A stretch of 64,000 nucleotides of DNA, from the NCBI GenBank assembly GCA_028023455.1, contig JAQFVV010012529.1, positions 2,234,001 to 2,298,000 of the forward strand, read 5' to 3'. Below, one piece after another: positions 1 through 12,500 of the stretch. Both the position numbers and the translations under genes were made by a program. This DNA is from Epiperipatus broadwayi (taxonomy: Eukaryota; Onychophora; Udeonychophora; Euonychophora; Peripatidae). The notes beneath the pieces were generated by a model that searched no databases, was not told where the DNA came from, and saw nothing but the letters and a program-made list of their open reading frames with translations. Position 1 is the first letter of the stretch, and each line of letters begins with the position of its first letter.

Positions 1-671
1 ATATTAATTAAATAATATTTGATATTTTGAAATAAATTATTTAAAAGTGAATAAAAAAATTTCTCTTATACATATATATAATGTTTGATTCTGATAAAAA
101 TTTAAATTTTTATTGTAATTTAAAAAAAAATCCTGTATCTTTCTATAAAGAAAGATGTTTATTTTCAGAACATACAATTATAAGTGTTTTCAGTATGTTT
201 TACATCAAAAAAATTTTAATTAAGAAATTATTTTTGAATTTATTTTAATATATAAGATAACCACATTTCTTAGTTCTGCTATAAATATTGAGTTAGTTAA
301 CTAAACAATTTGCAGTCAAAAAGAAAGCAGTGTGTAGTAGATATCACTTTCAATATGCAAAGATAGTATAGAAGCTAAATCTGGATTGAATGCATCAGCA
401 TTTATCTTGCCTGTTAGTGTGAACTTGTGATAGATATCTATATAGATCATTCTAACAAAGGTAATCTAATCTTGAGAGAATCTAATTGTATATATTAAAT
501 TATTGCATGTATGTATAGAAAAGTAGATGAAAGAAATCTACTAATGAATAAAATATACATGCATACTCAGCTTAGTATCAAAAACAGGTTTATTCAACTA
601 TGTTTGCAATAAAGAAAAAAATTATAAAATAACATTAAATTTGGCAATACATTTATAAACCATTAAATTAC

Positions 672-1130
672 TTAATGTCCAATATTAATAAGATTCCATG
701 TGGAATTTACTATTAGGTGAGGAGCTAACTTCAAATCTCTTTCTTTGATATCTTTTAATTTTTGTAAAAAAATTAATGTTGGATCAGGTATAACAGACTT
801 GAAGATTAGGAAGCATCTGACAAACCATAGACAGAAAGTGATGAAAATTGCACTTCTTATAATTGCAAAATCCCCATAAGCAAAACCTTCTATGAGTGTG
901 TTGATAATTGGATGTTTTGGTGTATAAATTTTATTAATCAATATTCTATAGCCCTGAAGAGAGGAACAATCATTGAAAATGTGAAATATGGTATCTTCCT
1001 CCCTATGGCAGAGTGAGCAAACAGGGTCCAAAGATGAAAAACCTCTATACATCACAAAAAAGAGGCTTGTTGGAAGGGCATTGAGATAATGAAGAAGAAA
1101 AATTATTTCTTTATGGCATAAAACAAAAAT
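672..1130 (-). mobile_element. Non-LTR retrotransposon fragment, C-terminal zinc-knuckle region
   Basis: The frame includes LPTSLFFVMYRGFSSLDPVC followed by SLCHREEDTIFHIFNDC. The C-x2-C ... H ... C spacing with E-D-T-x-x-H is the zf-RVT pattern that follows the reverse transcriptase in several LINE clades. The frame then runs about 85 residues to its stop. The rest of the element is not recognisable upstream, so this is a 5'-truncated copy. Confidence 0.65.
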
Positions 1131-2670
1131 ATTTCTTTCAAACTTTCACTTATTTTTTTTTAAAAAAGAGAAGACTAATTAATAAAGAACTTTGAATAAA
1201 GAATTGTTAATGGCTTAAGATTCAAAAAATTTCAAATCATACAACAAAGAGAATGGAAACCTATTAATAATTTTTATTAGTCATTCATTAAACTAGAGAT
1301 TATTCATTTAATGAATATTTCTGTCGTGTAATTTTCATTATACTATTCTCATGCAAAATAGGGACTGATTTTTATCCACTTTTAACACCTTGTGGAAAAA
1401 TGTAATTATAAACATATAACCAAAGATGTGAAAAAAATTATGATCCCCAAGATGCACATTTCATGCTGAATCAGCACTCATCAATTAGACCAGATAATCT
1501 CTTACATGTATCTTTTATCATTCTTCAATATATATATATATCTAGTCAATTACTGCAATTTACTGCCCTCACAACTTTGACACAAAACATTTTTTATGGA
1601 AGTATTAATCATTCATAGACAAGAGATTATCGGCTTAATAAATAATTTCTGTAGTGTAATTTTCATTACCCCACTCTCATGCAAGGTAGGGATTGGTTTC
1701 TATCTACTTTTAACACCATGTAGAAAGATGTAATCATAAATATGCTATTAATTGCTGAAATTTGTATATTTCTATAGTAAGAATTAACAGCTAAAACTTC
1801 TAGGTAGTAAGGACATCAAATGAACTTTTGCACTAATTTGGAAATCAATTTCTACAAGTTTATATAGAATATTGAGTTTAATAATTCACTGCAATTTTCG
1901 ATTGCAAAACAGAAAATTTTCAATAATATAAAGATCAATAAGTTTTCACTTATGTGCTATTTTATATATGTAATTAGAGGGATTTGAACTCAGGATTTTT
2001 CAATCTATTCACCTCCATTCTATTATGCCAAAAAAAGTTGTATTGATAATTTTTAATGTCATCACTATTTTATCCCCTTCAATTTAGATTTTTTTTTAAT
2101 AATTATGCTTAGATCTTCGAACTTGGGGATATTTTTTTTAATTTGTCACATATCCCTGGCTATTTTACAGTATATTTGCTATGGTTCAACATATGGATAA
2201 TGCCACTCTTGTATCATTATTATTCCCTTTATCTATTGAATCCTGCAAAGTTTAGTTATCTTCCACAAATTTTGACTTTAATGTAATATTTTGATACAAC
2301 TCACATATCATTTTAAATAATAGAATTGTTTCTATCTGAAGCTTCAAAGTTTTGTTATTATCTTTGGTCAGGCCATTAATCATTATTACTTCAGGCAATA
2401 ACATTTTATTTCCAATTCTAGAATCTTCTACTTATTACACAAATTTGAAATAGTTCTGAACATAATGCACTGGTTGCAATCCTGGATCCATTTAATCTTA
2501 AAATGTACAATAGTGAACAATATAGAATTAAATAAGAGAACAAAATTTTATACAAGTGATAATAATGATAGTAATAGTAATAAGTGAACTAAGTCGCTTT
2601 TCCTAATCTAAAACCAAAATGTTAAGCGTTGAATAAAACCAATGGACACCAGATTCCGACTCATTACCCT
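1131..2670. other. AT-rich intergenic sequence, nothing identified
   Basis: I see no gene or clear repeat. Two similar segments (about 1265-1400 and 1610-1740, each with CTCATGCAA.ATAGGGA-like sequence) suggest a local duplication. The same absence of genes applies to 1-671 and 3155-4965. Confidence 0.6.
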
Positions 2671-2678
2671 GCTTACCT

Positions 2679-3146
2679 CAGGGGTCCCCAACCCTATGCC
2701 CGCGGGCACCATGGCGCCCGCAGACCATTTTATGTGTGCCCGCCGCTATCCGAACATGATAAAAAATTATTTATCTGATACAAATAAATTTAATTTTTGA
2801 ATTTTTTTTATTAATTATTGTATTATATTGTAATCAAATTGTAGGGCATACTATACTTTTACAGCGTAAAAATATCAATTATATGTTAAAATTTTATTTT
2901 TGAAATAAATATTTTTTTGTACATTATGTGTATTATTAACAATATCCAACTATAAATTTACATGTGATATGATGTGATGCGATGTACTGTGGCTTCTCTG
3001 TAAACGAAGTCAAGAATATCTCAGCAATTATGCCCAGATAAAAAAATAAATGGTGCCCGCCACCTAGTTGAAAAAATAAATGGTGCCCGCCACCCGACCG
3101 GTATTATGGAATGTGCTCTTAAGTGCAAAAAGGTTGGGGACCCCTG
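2679..3146. mobile_element. Non-autonomous hAT element (468 bp) with 8-bp TSD
   Basis: The element begins CAGGGGTCCCCAACC and ends with its complement GGTTGGGGACCCCTG. It is flanked on both sides by GCTTACCT (2671-2678 and 3147-3154), an 8-bp target duplication typical of hAT. The interior is GC-rich near the ends (repeated GTGCCCGCC motifs) and includes a tandem pair of AAAAAATAAATGGTGCCCGC near 3040-3092. No transposase frame remains. This class of CAGGGGTCCCCAACC ends occurs in many distant animals. Confidence 0.93.
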
Positions 3147-4980
3147 GCTTACCTAGTATCTACTGATTTCACTGTTTAAATTGCTAATTAAATTTAAGCT
3201 GGAAAAATCATGTGATGTTTAGTATTATACTAAGCATCACAAGAAAAACGAAAGAAAAGAAATGAGCAAACAATAAGTATTGAATAAGATTTAATATCTT
3301 ATAAATAACAAATTGCTTCATTCAATAAAAGTGAATGAATGAGCATTCAGTTTTTTGTTATGTGGAAGAAATCTGAAACTTTTCAGTTACTGACTGAGAT
3401 AATAAAAAATTGCATGTCCCAGGGATATCTTTTTGAATAATATAAACAATTTCTAAATGGATAAATATTGCATCAGTCATACATAAAATAAGCCATGATC
3501 TTGCTTCAAGCAGATTAGCATCATATTCAGTCATTGTGTCAAATCATAAAGGAACTACTTTGAAAGCAATCATAGTTTATTTTGCTAATTTAATAAGTAA
3601 ATTAAAAAAGATACAAGTGCAGAATTTTCTTCTTGTTGGATATTAACTATACCCTTTCGAAGGAAGTACAATTTCTAGATAAAACAATTTATATTACTTC
3701 TTGTATTTTATCATGCAATACAAAATTATGATTATTGTATACAATAGAAACCAAATAGATGACAAACAATGTCCTTAATTGTAATTGAAACTAATTTTAT
3801 AAAAATGAATTGAGATAACAATTTTATACAAATGTAATCTATACTTAAATGTTTTCTGTCTAAAATGTCTATTCAAGTAACTACTATTGATAATGGTATC
3901 AGAAAGAAGAAGTGTATTTTGAGGCAGCCTTGTGTACAATATGCTAATACAAAACATGGTTATTTAATGAAAAATCGTGCATAAAATTCAGTATTTTAGA
4001 AATTTCATGTTCCTATCCCATATGTAAAGAAATTAAAGTATTACAGGATTTATTTTCAATTTTTTTTTTCTTTTTATATTTTTAGCTAAATAGTAAAATC
4101 TGAGTCATTAGATTTTTATAGATCAGACTTAGTTTTACAGTTGTCTAAAACAACAAAGATTTCCATACTATTCTCTAAAATTATCTTTTGGTAACTATAG
4201 ATTTTTTTTTATTATGGCTATACTCTTTTAATTCATTAATGTGGCACAGAAAGTGTTCATTGTGACATCCTTATTGGACTATAATTTTTTTAATTTAACA
4301 TGTAATAAATTTTTGTTTTATATTTTCATTTGTTATAGTAAATTATAAAAAAATACAAAGATTCAACAAAAATAATCAGATTGATATCTTAATACAGTAT
4401 GGCATTATGTTCTATGTAGTTTGAAATTCTATAACAATTGGACATATACCTATAGGAATATTAAAACATCATATCATAGAGAAATGCTTTTCATTTATTG
4501 TTCAAGAAGTTACAGAATCTCAGTAATATTTAAATCAGGTTATTGGTGAAACCTTAGCCAATGTGTAACATTAGTCTTATACACTGTTTAATAAATATTT
4601 AATTGTATATATTGTATGAAAAGTCATACATTATTGTCTCAAAGCAATGATTCCATTATGGATAAAGCTGATCTCAATGGTCAGATAATCTGCAGCTCTG
4701 TTGTGTACATTGAATAATGATTGGCAAAGAGAATATAATGAAGTATATGATTTTTCAAATCAAGGTAGTTCTATTACAATTTTATCGATAAACTTCTCCA
4801 ATGTTTGAGTAAAAGGCAAAATAAGAAAAAAAAAGTTTCACTTACCATGTGACATATTTCTAATTATCTATTACTGATTTCTTATACTGGTGAAATCATA
4901 CTGCTTTTCTATATTATAACATTCCCAACAAAACACAGTGGCTATGAAAATGGTGACTATAAATGAATTTTGATAGATAA

Positions 4981-5651
4981 CCATTAAGTATCACACTATC
5001 ACCATTTCTTTTGCTTGCTCATAACTGTTATTAAAACAGGCAAAGCTCTCCATACAGTAGTGCCACTCAGAGTAATCAATGGATGCTAGAAGGCTTGTGC
5101 ATAAAACCCTATCCCCTACTCATCCAATATTCCCAGACTAGTTTCTGGCTTGTTGCTTTCATCAGTGAGGAGCCTTGGATCTGAGAGCACTGCACCTAGT
5201 GAATGGTACTACTGTATGGAGAGTTTTGCCTGTTTTAATAATAGTTATGAGCAAGCATAAGAAATGGTGATTGTTTGATGCTTAGTGGGGTTTAATACTA
5301 ATCCCGCTTAATAGGATAGTGGTGGCTATGGTTATTAAAGAACCAAAGATACCAAAATGTATAACTAATGAGCTTGGATTGAAAATATTGCGTGTTCAAT
5401 TTTAGACTCATGGTTTTGTAGTTGAGATAAAAGATAGCTGCTGGAGGGTTGCATTAGATCCTAAGATCGAGGTGCAATGCTCTCAGATCCAAAGTTCCTC
5501 ACTGATGAAAGCCACAAGCTAGAAACTAGTCTGAGAATATTGGATGAGTATAGGCACTAAATAGGGATTTTATGCACAAGCCTTCTGGGATCCATTGATT
5601 ACTCTGGCTTGCACTGAGTGGCATTACTGTATGAAGAGTTTTGCCTATTTT
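4981..5651. repeat. Foldback repeat, copy at 5 kb, with 15-bp flanking repeat
   Basis: A unit recognised by GGCAAARCTCTCCATACAGT and the GGCTTGTGCATAAAA and GATCTGAGAGCACTGCACCT segments appears forward (about 4981-5204) and then inverted (5205-5651), giving a large imperfect palindrome. AATTTTGATAGATAA lies on both sides (4966-4980 and 5652-5666), an apparent 15-bp target duplication. No ORF is present. Confidence 0.7.
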
Positions 5652-6280
5652 AATTTTGATAGATAAGGGAGTGTTCAAATTTGTTTTGATATCAGGAGTG
5701 ATTTTTTTTTTTTGGTTAAAATCTTTTGTCCATTCTCGTTAATTATTGATTTCGGTTCTAATAGGTTTTTGTTTTTTATTAACCAATTCAGTTTTAAACA
5801 TCAATGCTTTAGCCAATAAGCAATCAACAATTTGGTCTCTTCTAAACTTAGATGGATCCAACATGTTTTTTGAAAGGCAAAGTCTTAGGAAACTGTCTTC
5901 AATTTCTTATCAGATATTCTTTACCATATCTTTAGAATTTCTATCCGTAAAAAAATCCATATTTATGCTATAAATGATATCAAAAAATAGTGCTAATATG
6001 GTAGATTTTTTATTATTACTTTGTCAAACATGTATATAGGTGAGCAAGAACTTTTAGATCATCCTATATCTGAAAATAATTTTAATGATCTTTAAAGACT
6101 ACCAAATTTTTATTTGTCATGGGTTTTATTACATCTGACATTAAGTACATCAATAAGAAAATATTCTGTCTAATGGTTTCATTATCATGGACAGTTTCTA
6201 TTACTTTGATGAATGCTTATTATTAAGAAAAAAATTAATATCAATTAATTAAAAAAAAATTCAAACATAAATTAGAAATA

Positions 6281-6286
6281 TTTATT
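6281..6286 (-). terminator. BABAM2: Possible polyadenylation signal of BABAM2
   Basis: AATAAA on the minus strand lies about 216 nt after the BABAM2 stop codon, a normal distance for a 3' UTR end. In sequence this AT-rich such hexamers also arise by chance. Confidence 0.4.
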
Positions 6287-6501
6287 ATATAATCTGAAAT
6301 ATATCAAATATATATTATGTAAAAAATACATTTTTTGGTTTCAAATACTTTGGATTTCGTAACATAAAAATTTCATTAAAACAAATATACTTTTTTTCTT
6401 TTCCAAATATACAGAAATTTAATATTTTTATAAATATATTAGAAAAATATAACTCATTTTTCTCATTATTATTCATAGAATAAATATCAACATTGTGGAT
6501 C

Positions 6502-6568
6502 TTAGCATAATTTGCCAGTCTTCAATGATATCTGCTGAAATTCTGAAATATATTCTAAAATGAATGAC
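6502..6568 (-). CDS. BABAM2: BABAM2 terminal exon with stop codon
   Basis: The 67-nt exon follows a T-run and CATATAG acceptor. One base (G) completes AGG (Arg) with the previous exon. Then come 21 codons and TAA at 6504-6502. The sequence SFILEYISEFQQ then KTGKLC aligns in length and pattern with the vertebrate C-terminus (AYFKTFVPQFQE then ANGKL). The match is weaker than for upstream exons, but phase, position and ending all agree. Confidence 0.85.
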
Positions 6569-9500
6569 CTATATGAAAAAAAAAAAAAATTACACATATT
6601 TTACAAATAATATATTTTAAAAAGTTTCATTTATGTATATTAGAAAAATAAATTATGAGTTATATACTTCACATTAAAATGAATATTTTAATAATTACTA
6701 TTAAAATGACAAATTAATATATATTTGGCATAATATATAAATACCCATAATATGACTGAGTTTAAAGATATTATATAAGTTTTCCTTTTTATTTATTAAT
6801 ATTTTGTAAAAGGTTCAGAGGCCTGAAATACAATTATTCAGGCTAAAACAGATATCTAAAATTTTGAAAATGGAATGCTAAGAAAAATATTTGATTCTGT
6901 AAGAGATTCTACAAGTAGATAATTGGGGAAAAACAAAGATAAGATCTCCACTTTGCAATATTACAAAACTAATAATGAAAAAGATGACATTTAACAGGTT
7001 TTTTTTAGTAAAGTAGGTTATGTTTCATTGCACTGCATGTTATCTACTGAAAATAGATATTAATTGATGTTTACATTATTGCTTATCAGATTCATCTAAA
7101 AGTAATTTTTAAAAAAATAAAAATGTCTGCTGTTTTTATTTTAACTGTTCAATTAAACTTTATTTTAATTTTTTTAGAACAAGAACATATTAACAGCAAC
7201 AATTGTAAAGTACAATTATAAAAAAAAAAAATGGAAATTGACAAATGTTGTATAGTTTTTAAAAGTTCTGAAAAAGTTTTCATAATCTTTATGAATTTAA
7301 CTGAAACGCTTTTTTGATTTAAATTGTTTCACTAAAAATTCAAACAGAAATTTTTTAAAAATAAATTGTTTGCATTCTTATGCCTGATATTATATAAACA
7401 CTTAATCAGTTTTATTCAGATGTCATTTGCCATGTTATTTATAAATCTAATAAATATGAATCATTTTGAATAATTTCAAAATATTCTTAAAATAGCAAAT
7501 TGTTCATTGCTATCTGAATATAAACAGTTACCAGAAAACTTATCTTCTAGAGTTTTCAGTAAAAATAATATAAAATGAAAAACATGAAAAGACACCTTTC
7601 AGACTGTAAAAATTATACAATACAATCTTTGTTTTAATAAAGTCATTTAATAAAAGCAAATGACAAAGAAAAATATTAAATCACTGATTCATTAAAATTA
7701 TTAATTAAATTTGTTAGAGATAATTATTTATATATCACAAAGAAATGCTTAAGCATAAGTTGCTTAGTTCATTTCTTAAAGGATAATAAACTTAGATTTT
7801 TCAAATGTATACAAAATGAAAATGTTTCAAAATTAAAGATTAAGAATTCAGAACATACTGTTTTTTGTTAGATAATGAATCTCATTTAATTATGATGGAA
7901 AGTTAAAAATGAAAGTAAAGGTGGATAAGCAAATAGACATTAAATTTAATGAAGAAAAATAATGGTAGTAAATCTTCAAAAAAAAAAAAGGGGGGGGGGG
8001 GTTGAGGAGAAAAATGTGTAAGGGATAAATAAAAACAATCATATGAAATTAAAAAAAAAAAAACCTATTTGGGAGTTGTACCAAGTTTATCATAAGAATG
8101 ATATAGTATATGTAAAATGCCAGTGAATATTCTAGAGAGAATTCAAAGAGAAGTAGGAAACATGCTTTGGATGTAGATATGTGGATTGCAACTGAAGCAA
8201 TTAAAACATGTAGAACAATCACTTTTTAGATAAAGTATGCAAAAAGGAAATTAAAAATGTTTGGTAGATTGCAATTTATAGATAATAAATTAGCTAAAAT
8301 AGTTTTTAATCATTTCATCGTTGTGCAAGCATAATGGATTTTTAAGAAAAGATCAAACAACAAGGTAGGTAAGAATATTAAAAAATTTGTTAAAAGATTT
8401 TATATCAATTTATCTGTATTAAAAGTGAGATATTATGATTAATAAAAAAATATTTCCATTAATAAAAGACAGATAGCTAGTAAACAGATAAGAAAAAAAA
8501 ATTGAATATACATAATATCCATAAATTATCAAATGTTATAATAGTAAGGAAAACAATCTACTTTTTGAAGTTCAAATAGCCCATTGGCAACAACAGAATA
8601 TATTTATAAATATAATAATTGAAGGAATCATTTATTATTAGAATATAGAAGCAATCAGAAAGAATGTAACAAATGAATTTATGGAAAAATAAATATAAAT
8701 TAAGTAATATAAAAAAAATATTTTTTTTTTAGCTTATATATTGGAATTGGATAATAAGGAATGAAATTTAAAAATAAATTTATTGAATGAACAAAGATGA
8801 TACAATAAAAATGTAGAATAGAAAATGAAATAGATTTGAAATATTAGAAATTATAGAGATTAAAAAAGTGTGATGGAGTCTCTATGAACTCATTCGGTCA
8901 GAGAAGCCAAGTTTCATTGCATTGCATATTACCTTCCTAGAAATAAAGTGGGCAATTGCTGGCTATGCTTGCCATTCTTTTAGCATCTAAAATTTCAAAT
9001 TTGATCACAATTTATTTGTTGAAATAAAGAAATATATAACTTGCAAGTCTTGATACTTTTTTTTTGATTTTATGGTTTTTTGCTCAGAGAGAAGACTTGC
9101 ATAAAAAAAATAGGTTAAAAGAATAGGGTAAATTGAGCAAAGACAATCAAAAATTTTAATAACTGATGAAAAGATAAAGAAATAAAAAATTGCATATTAG
9201 GGGGAATAATCATAAAAAAGATAGATAAATACAAATCATCTGGGAGTGAATCTGGATAATTAAAAAGAAAGAGAAATTAAATTGGGGAAAGAAGTGAAAA
9301 AAAAGTATTCACAAAGAAATTGGGAATATCTCCAAACAGTAGGTATGATATAACAAAATTTTTTATGGAAAAGCAATTCCTGCAAAAAGCATATGGAATG
9401 ATTTAGTAAGTTTTGAAGACAAAAATATTAAATGGATAGATTTCATAAAGAAATATGAAGATATGCAGATATATGGAGAATAATTTTCATTTTCTGATTA

Positions 9501-12500
9501 AAACTTTTCTCATTTGCTAACTATTCTAAAAGAAGTATAAATTTGATTTTTCCTGACTGCAGCTGATTATATTGCTTGTTTTTACAATATAATTTTAGAT
9601 TCAACTTTAAAATAAATTATTTTTCTCACAGAAAAAGTTATAAATTTTTTACTAACTTGAATTACTTATAAAATAATTGTCATGTTTTCACTTCTTACCA
9701 GAAGAATTTTCTTTAGTTAGCTATTTTTCAAATCTTATCAGTTGAATTGAGTATTAAATACACATATATATAACAAAATTTTTAGTTTCTGAGATTACTA
9801 ACTCTTTTCTAATAAGGTAATGCAATCAACTATTTGATTATCAACACAAAGAGAAGTTAATATCAAAGATGTAAAATATATACTAAATAAAATTTAAAAT
9901 CCAATCTTTCAATTTCCTTTCCCAATGTGATCCAGTTTTTTAAAAATCCATAAATATTTTCATATATACTTTTCAAAGTGTTTTATTTTACTAAATTCAT
10001 AAATATTTTTACATAAGCAATATTGTAACCATATTTATATAGGCAATGTCAAGATTTCTACAATATATAGAAAATGAAAATTCCACACTATTCTTATCTA
10101 AAAATTTAAAAAAATAAATCAATATGTAATTTTCACATTAATAATAAATAATACACTTCCCTCTCTCTTTTACTCTTCCAATTTACATTTTAAAATTTAA
10201 AACATTTACTTTTCAATTTGTATTTATATTTTTATAATTGTCATTCATTCATTAAACTAATTACCTTATATATTGTAACGGGCATACATGCTGTTACATT
10301 ATTATAATAAGTAAAATTAAAAATAAAAAGTTCGCAAATAAAAAATTTTTTTAAGTTTTTAAAAAATTAAGTCATCTAAACTTGTATATGTATAAAATCA
10401 CACAGATGGAAAATTATTAAAAGAAAACTTTACTAAAAAAAAAGTATTTTAAAACTAAATTTTCAAAATAACTTAAAAGATTTAAAGATAAAAATATATC
10501 TTTAAGAATGTACAAAATTTAATTAATTCTATTGTGTAAAAAGGCTAAAAATGGAAATGATTATTTTTAATTAGTCTTAAGTAAACTAGCCCTTGGGCAT
10601 CTCAAAATTTATAATTAAAGGTCAAATAGGAGAGAAAAACAATAAGAACAGAATAGCCAATAAAAAAATCCCTTGGAAAACAGACCACAGCAAAAGGATC
10701 ATCATCATGACGTCACATCCAGTCAATCCGCAATTTTAATATAAAAAGGAAAAGATTGGTAATAAAATTAGGTGTGCTACATGTGTTAAGACCGGGAGAG
10801 TTGAAGGAGAAGGGATTGAAAAGATGCATTTTCAATCCCTTCAATTTTTCTAAAAGCAGAAATGAATTATTGTTTTTCTATATTGTGGATGCCAGGACCT
10901 CAGGGTCCTGCAACAGTAAAGGATCTCTGGATAAATACCAACAGAACGGCCAACAGCATACCAGTTCCCCCCAGAACGTTGTGGGAATTAACACGATCCA
11001 AATGACAAGCAACTAAAAAGTATGGACTTTCTCTTTTAAAACCTTAAGAACTTTGTATAAATAATGAACTTTAACTATAAAACTTTCCCATTATTTAAAT
11101 AAAAATTCCTATCTGATCAAATTAAATCATTAATAATTATTTTTATCATATGTAAAATTAAAATCATTTCCATTAATTTAATTTTTCCGTTCTTTTAAGT
11201 GTTTATTAAGTTTTTTTTTTTTATATTAAGCTAAAACTTTTAATTAAATCATGTTAAATTTAAGTCAGGTGTGAATGGCTGCATAGATTTGTAAAGTTAT
11301 GTTAATTTAAGGGGGGGGGTAAATCTTAGGTTGTTTGTTTCGCAGTTAAATTGGGTTAATGGATTAGATGTATTGATGTAATTAGTAAATGTAGCATGAA
11401 GATCCACTACGTGCATGATCACATTATATACCGCACTTGGGAAAAATAAGTTCCATTTCTTACTGACCATCGGAAGCAGACAGTATTTTCTGCTCCTTGG
11501 ATCACCCCTTTAGCCTATGGAATGGGATTGTAAGTCGGCAAAAAGGATCGCAATCCCTTCCTATAGATTTTTTTTTGTGTGTATTGTTCTTCTCGCCAGA
11601 CAGACGTAGCATTCCTGTACTGGATGAGGGATATTTTTTTTCTAAATAACCACGCTGTTCAGATGTATATTTCCGACAATGCGGTATTGTGCTGTCGTAT
11701 TCATGCTGCACTGAATACATCGATATATCAGTTAGATTGGCGTTAGTTTGATTGCGAACTTTTGGCCTAGGGTTAAATAAGGGATATAGAATATTTTCCT
11801 TTTTTGAGTGCAATCTATGTAGTCTATCCATACTCGACATTCTAATAAAATATTAATAAATTCATCTGTGCGAATTTATAAAATCAAAAGTTAAATTGTA
11901 AATCAAATTATAAAGTAAACATTATACTAAAATAATTCTAAAAATTTTTTTTTTCTTGAATTTTTTTTAAAATTCAGGGCCAGCACTAGAAAATAATTAT
12001 TTATAGGTAATTTAATAATTGTAATTTAATAAATATTTTATAAAAGTGACATGGACAAATTGTAATACTAGAGGGAGCTGAGGTAATTTAAAGTCATAGT
12101 AAAATGTCTTCGACTGTTGGTATGATAATAGAAAAAAAATTCATTAGTTCGTATCTTGTAAAAACATCACCCATATTTGTGAATACCTAAAAATGCCTTA
12201 TAAAAAAAAAACACCAATTCCTAAGTGTATTCTTAAAAAATTAGGGCTTCGAATTGTTATTTTTGTCCATTCCGGCAAAAATAATGTTTTTTTTTTTCTG
12301 GTTCCAGTTCGAAGCCCTAAAAAAAACATAGTCTCCCTCAGATACACTTTCACCAAAAAAGTAGCCCCCAATGTCTAAAAGTTTGCCATCCTTGCACTAA
12401 ATGATAAAGTATCTTCAAAGTCCAACAGTCTAGAAATTAGAAAAGAATCTTTGATGCTAAAATCTATGTCAGAAACTATTTGTTTTGTCTAAATATTTAA

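Noticed and set aside
5746-5973. 75-codon plus-strand frame
   Set aside because: No recognised motif and no flanking support; the opposite strand is equally uninformative.
11502-11840. 112-codon minus-strand frame as a gene
   Set aside because: No domain, no promoter on that strand and no splice context; mentioned only as part of the GC-richer island.
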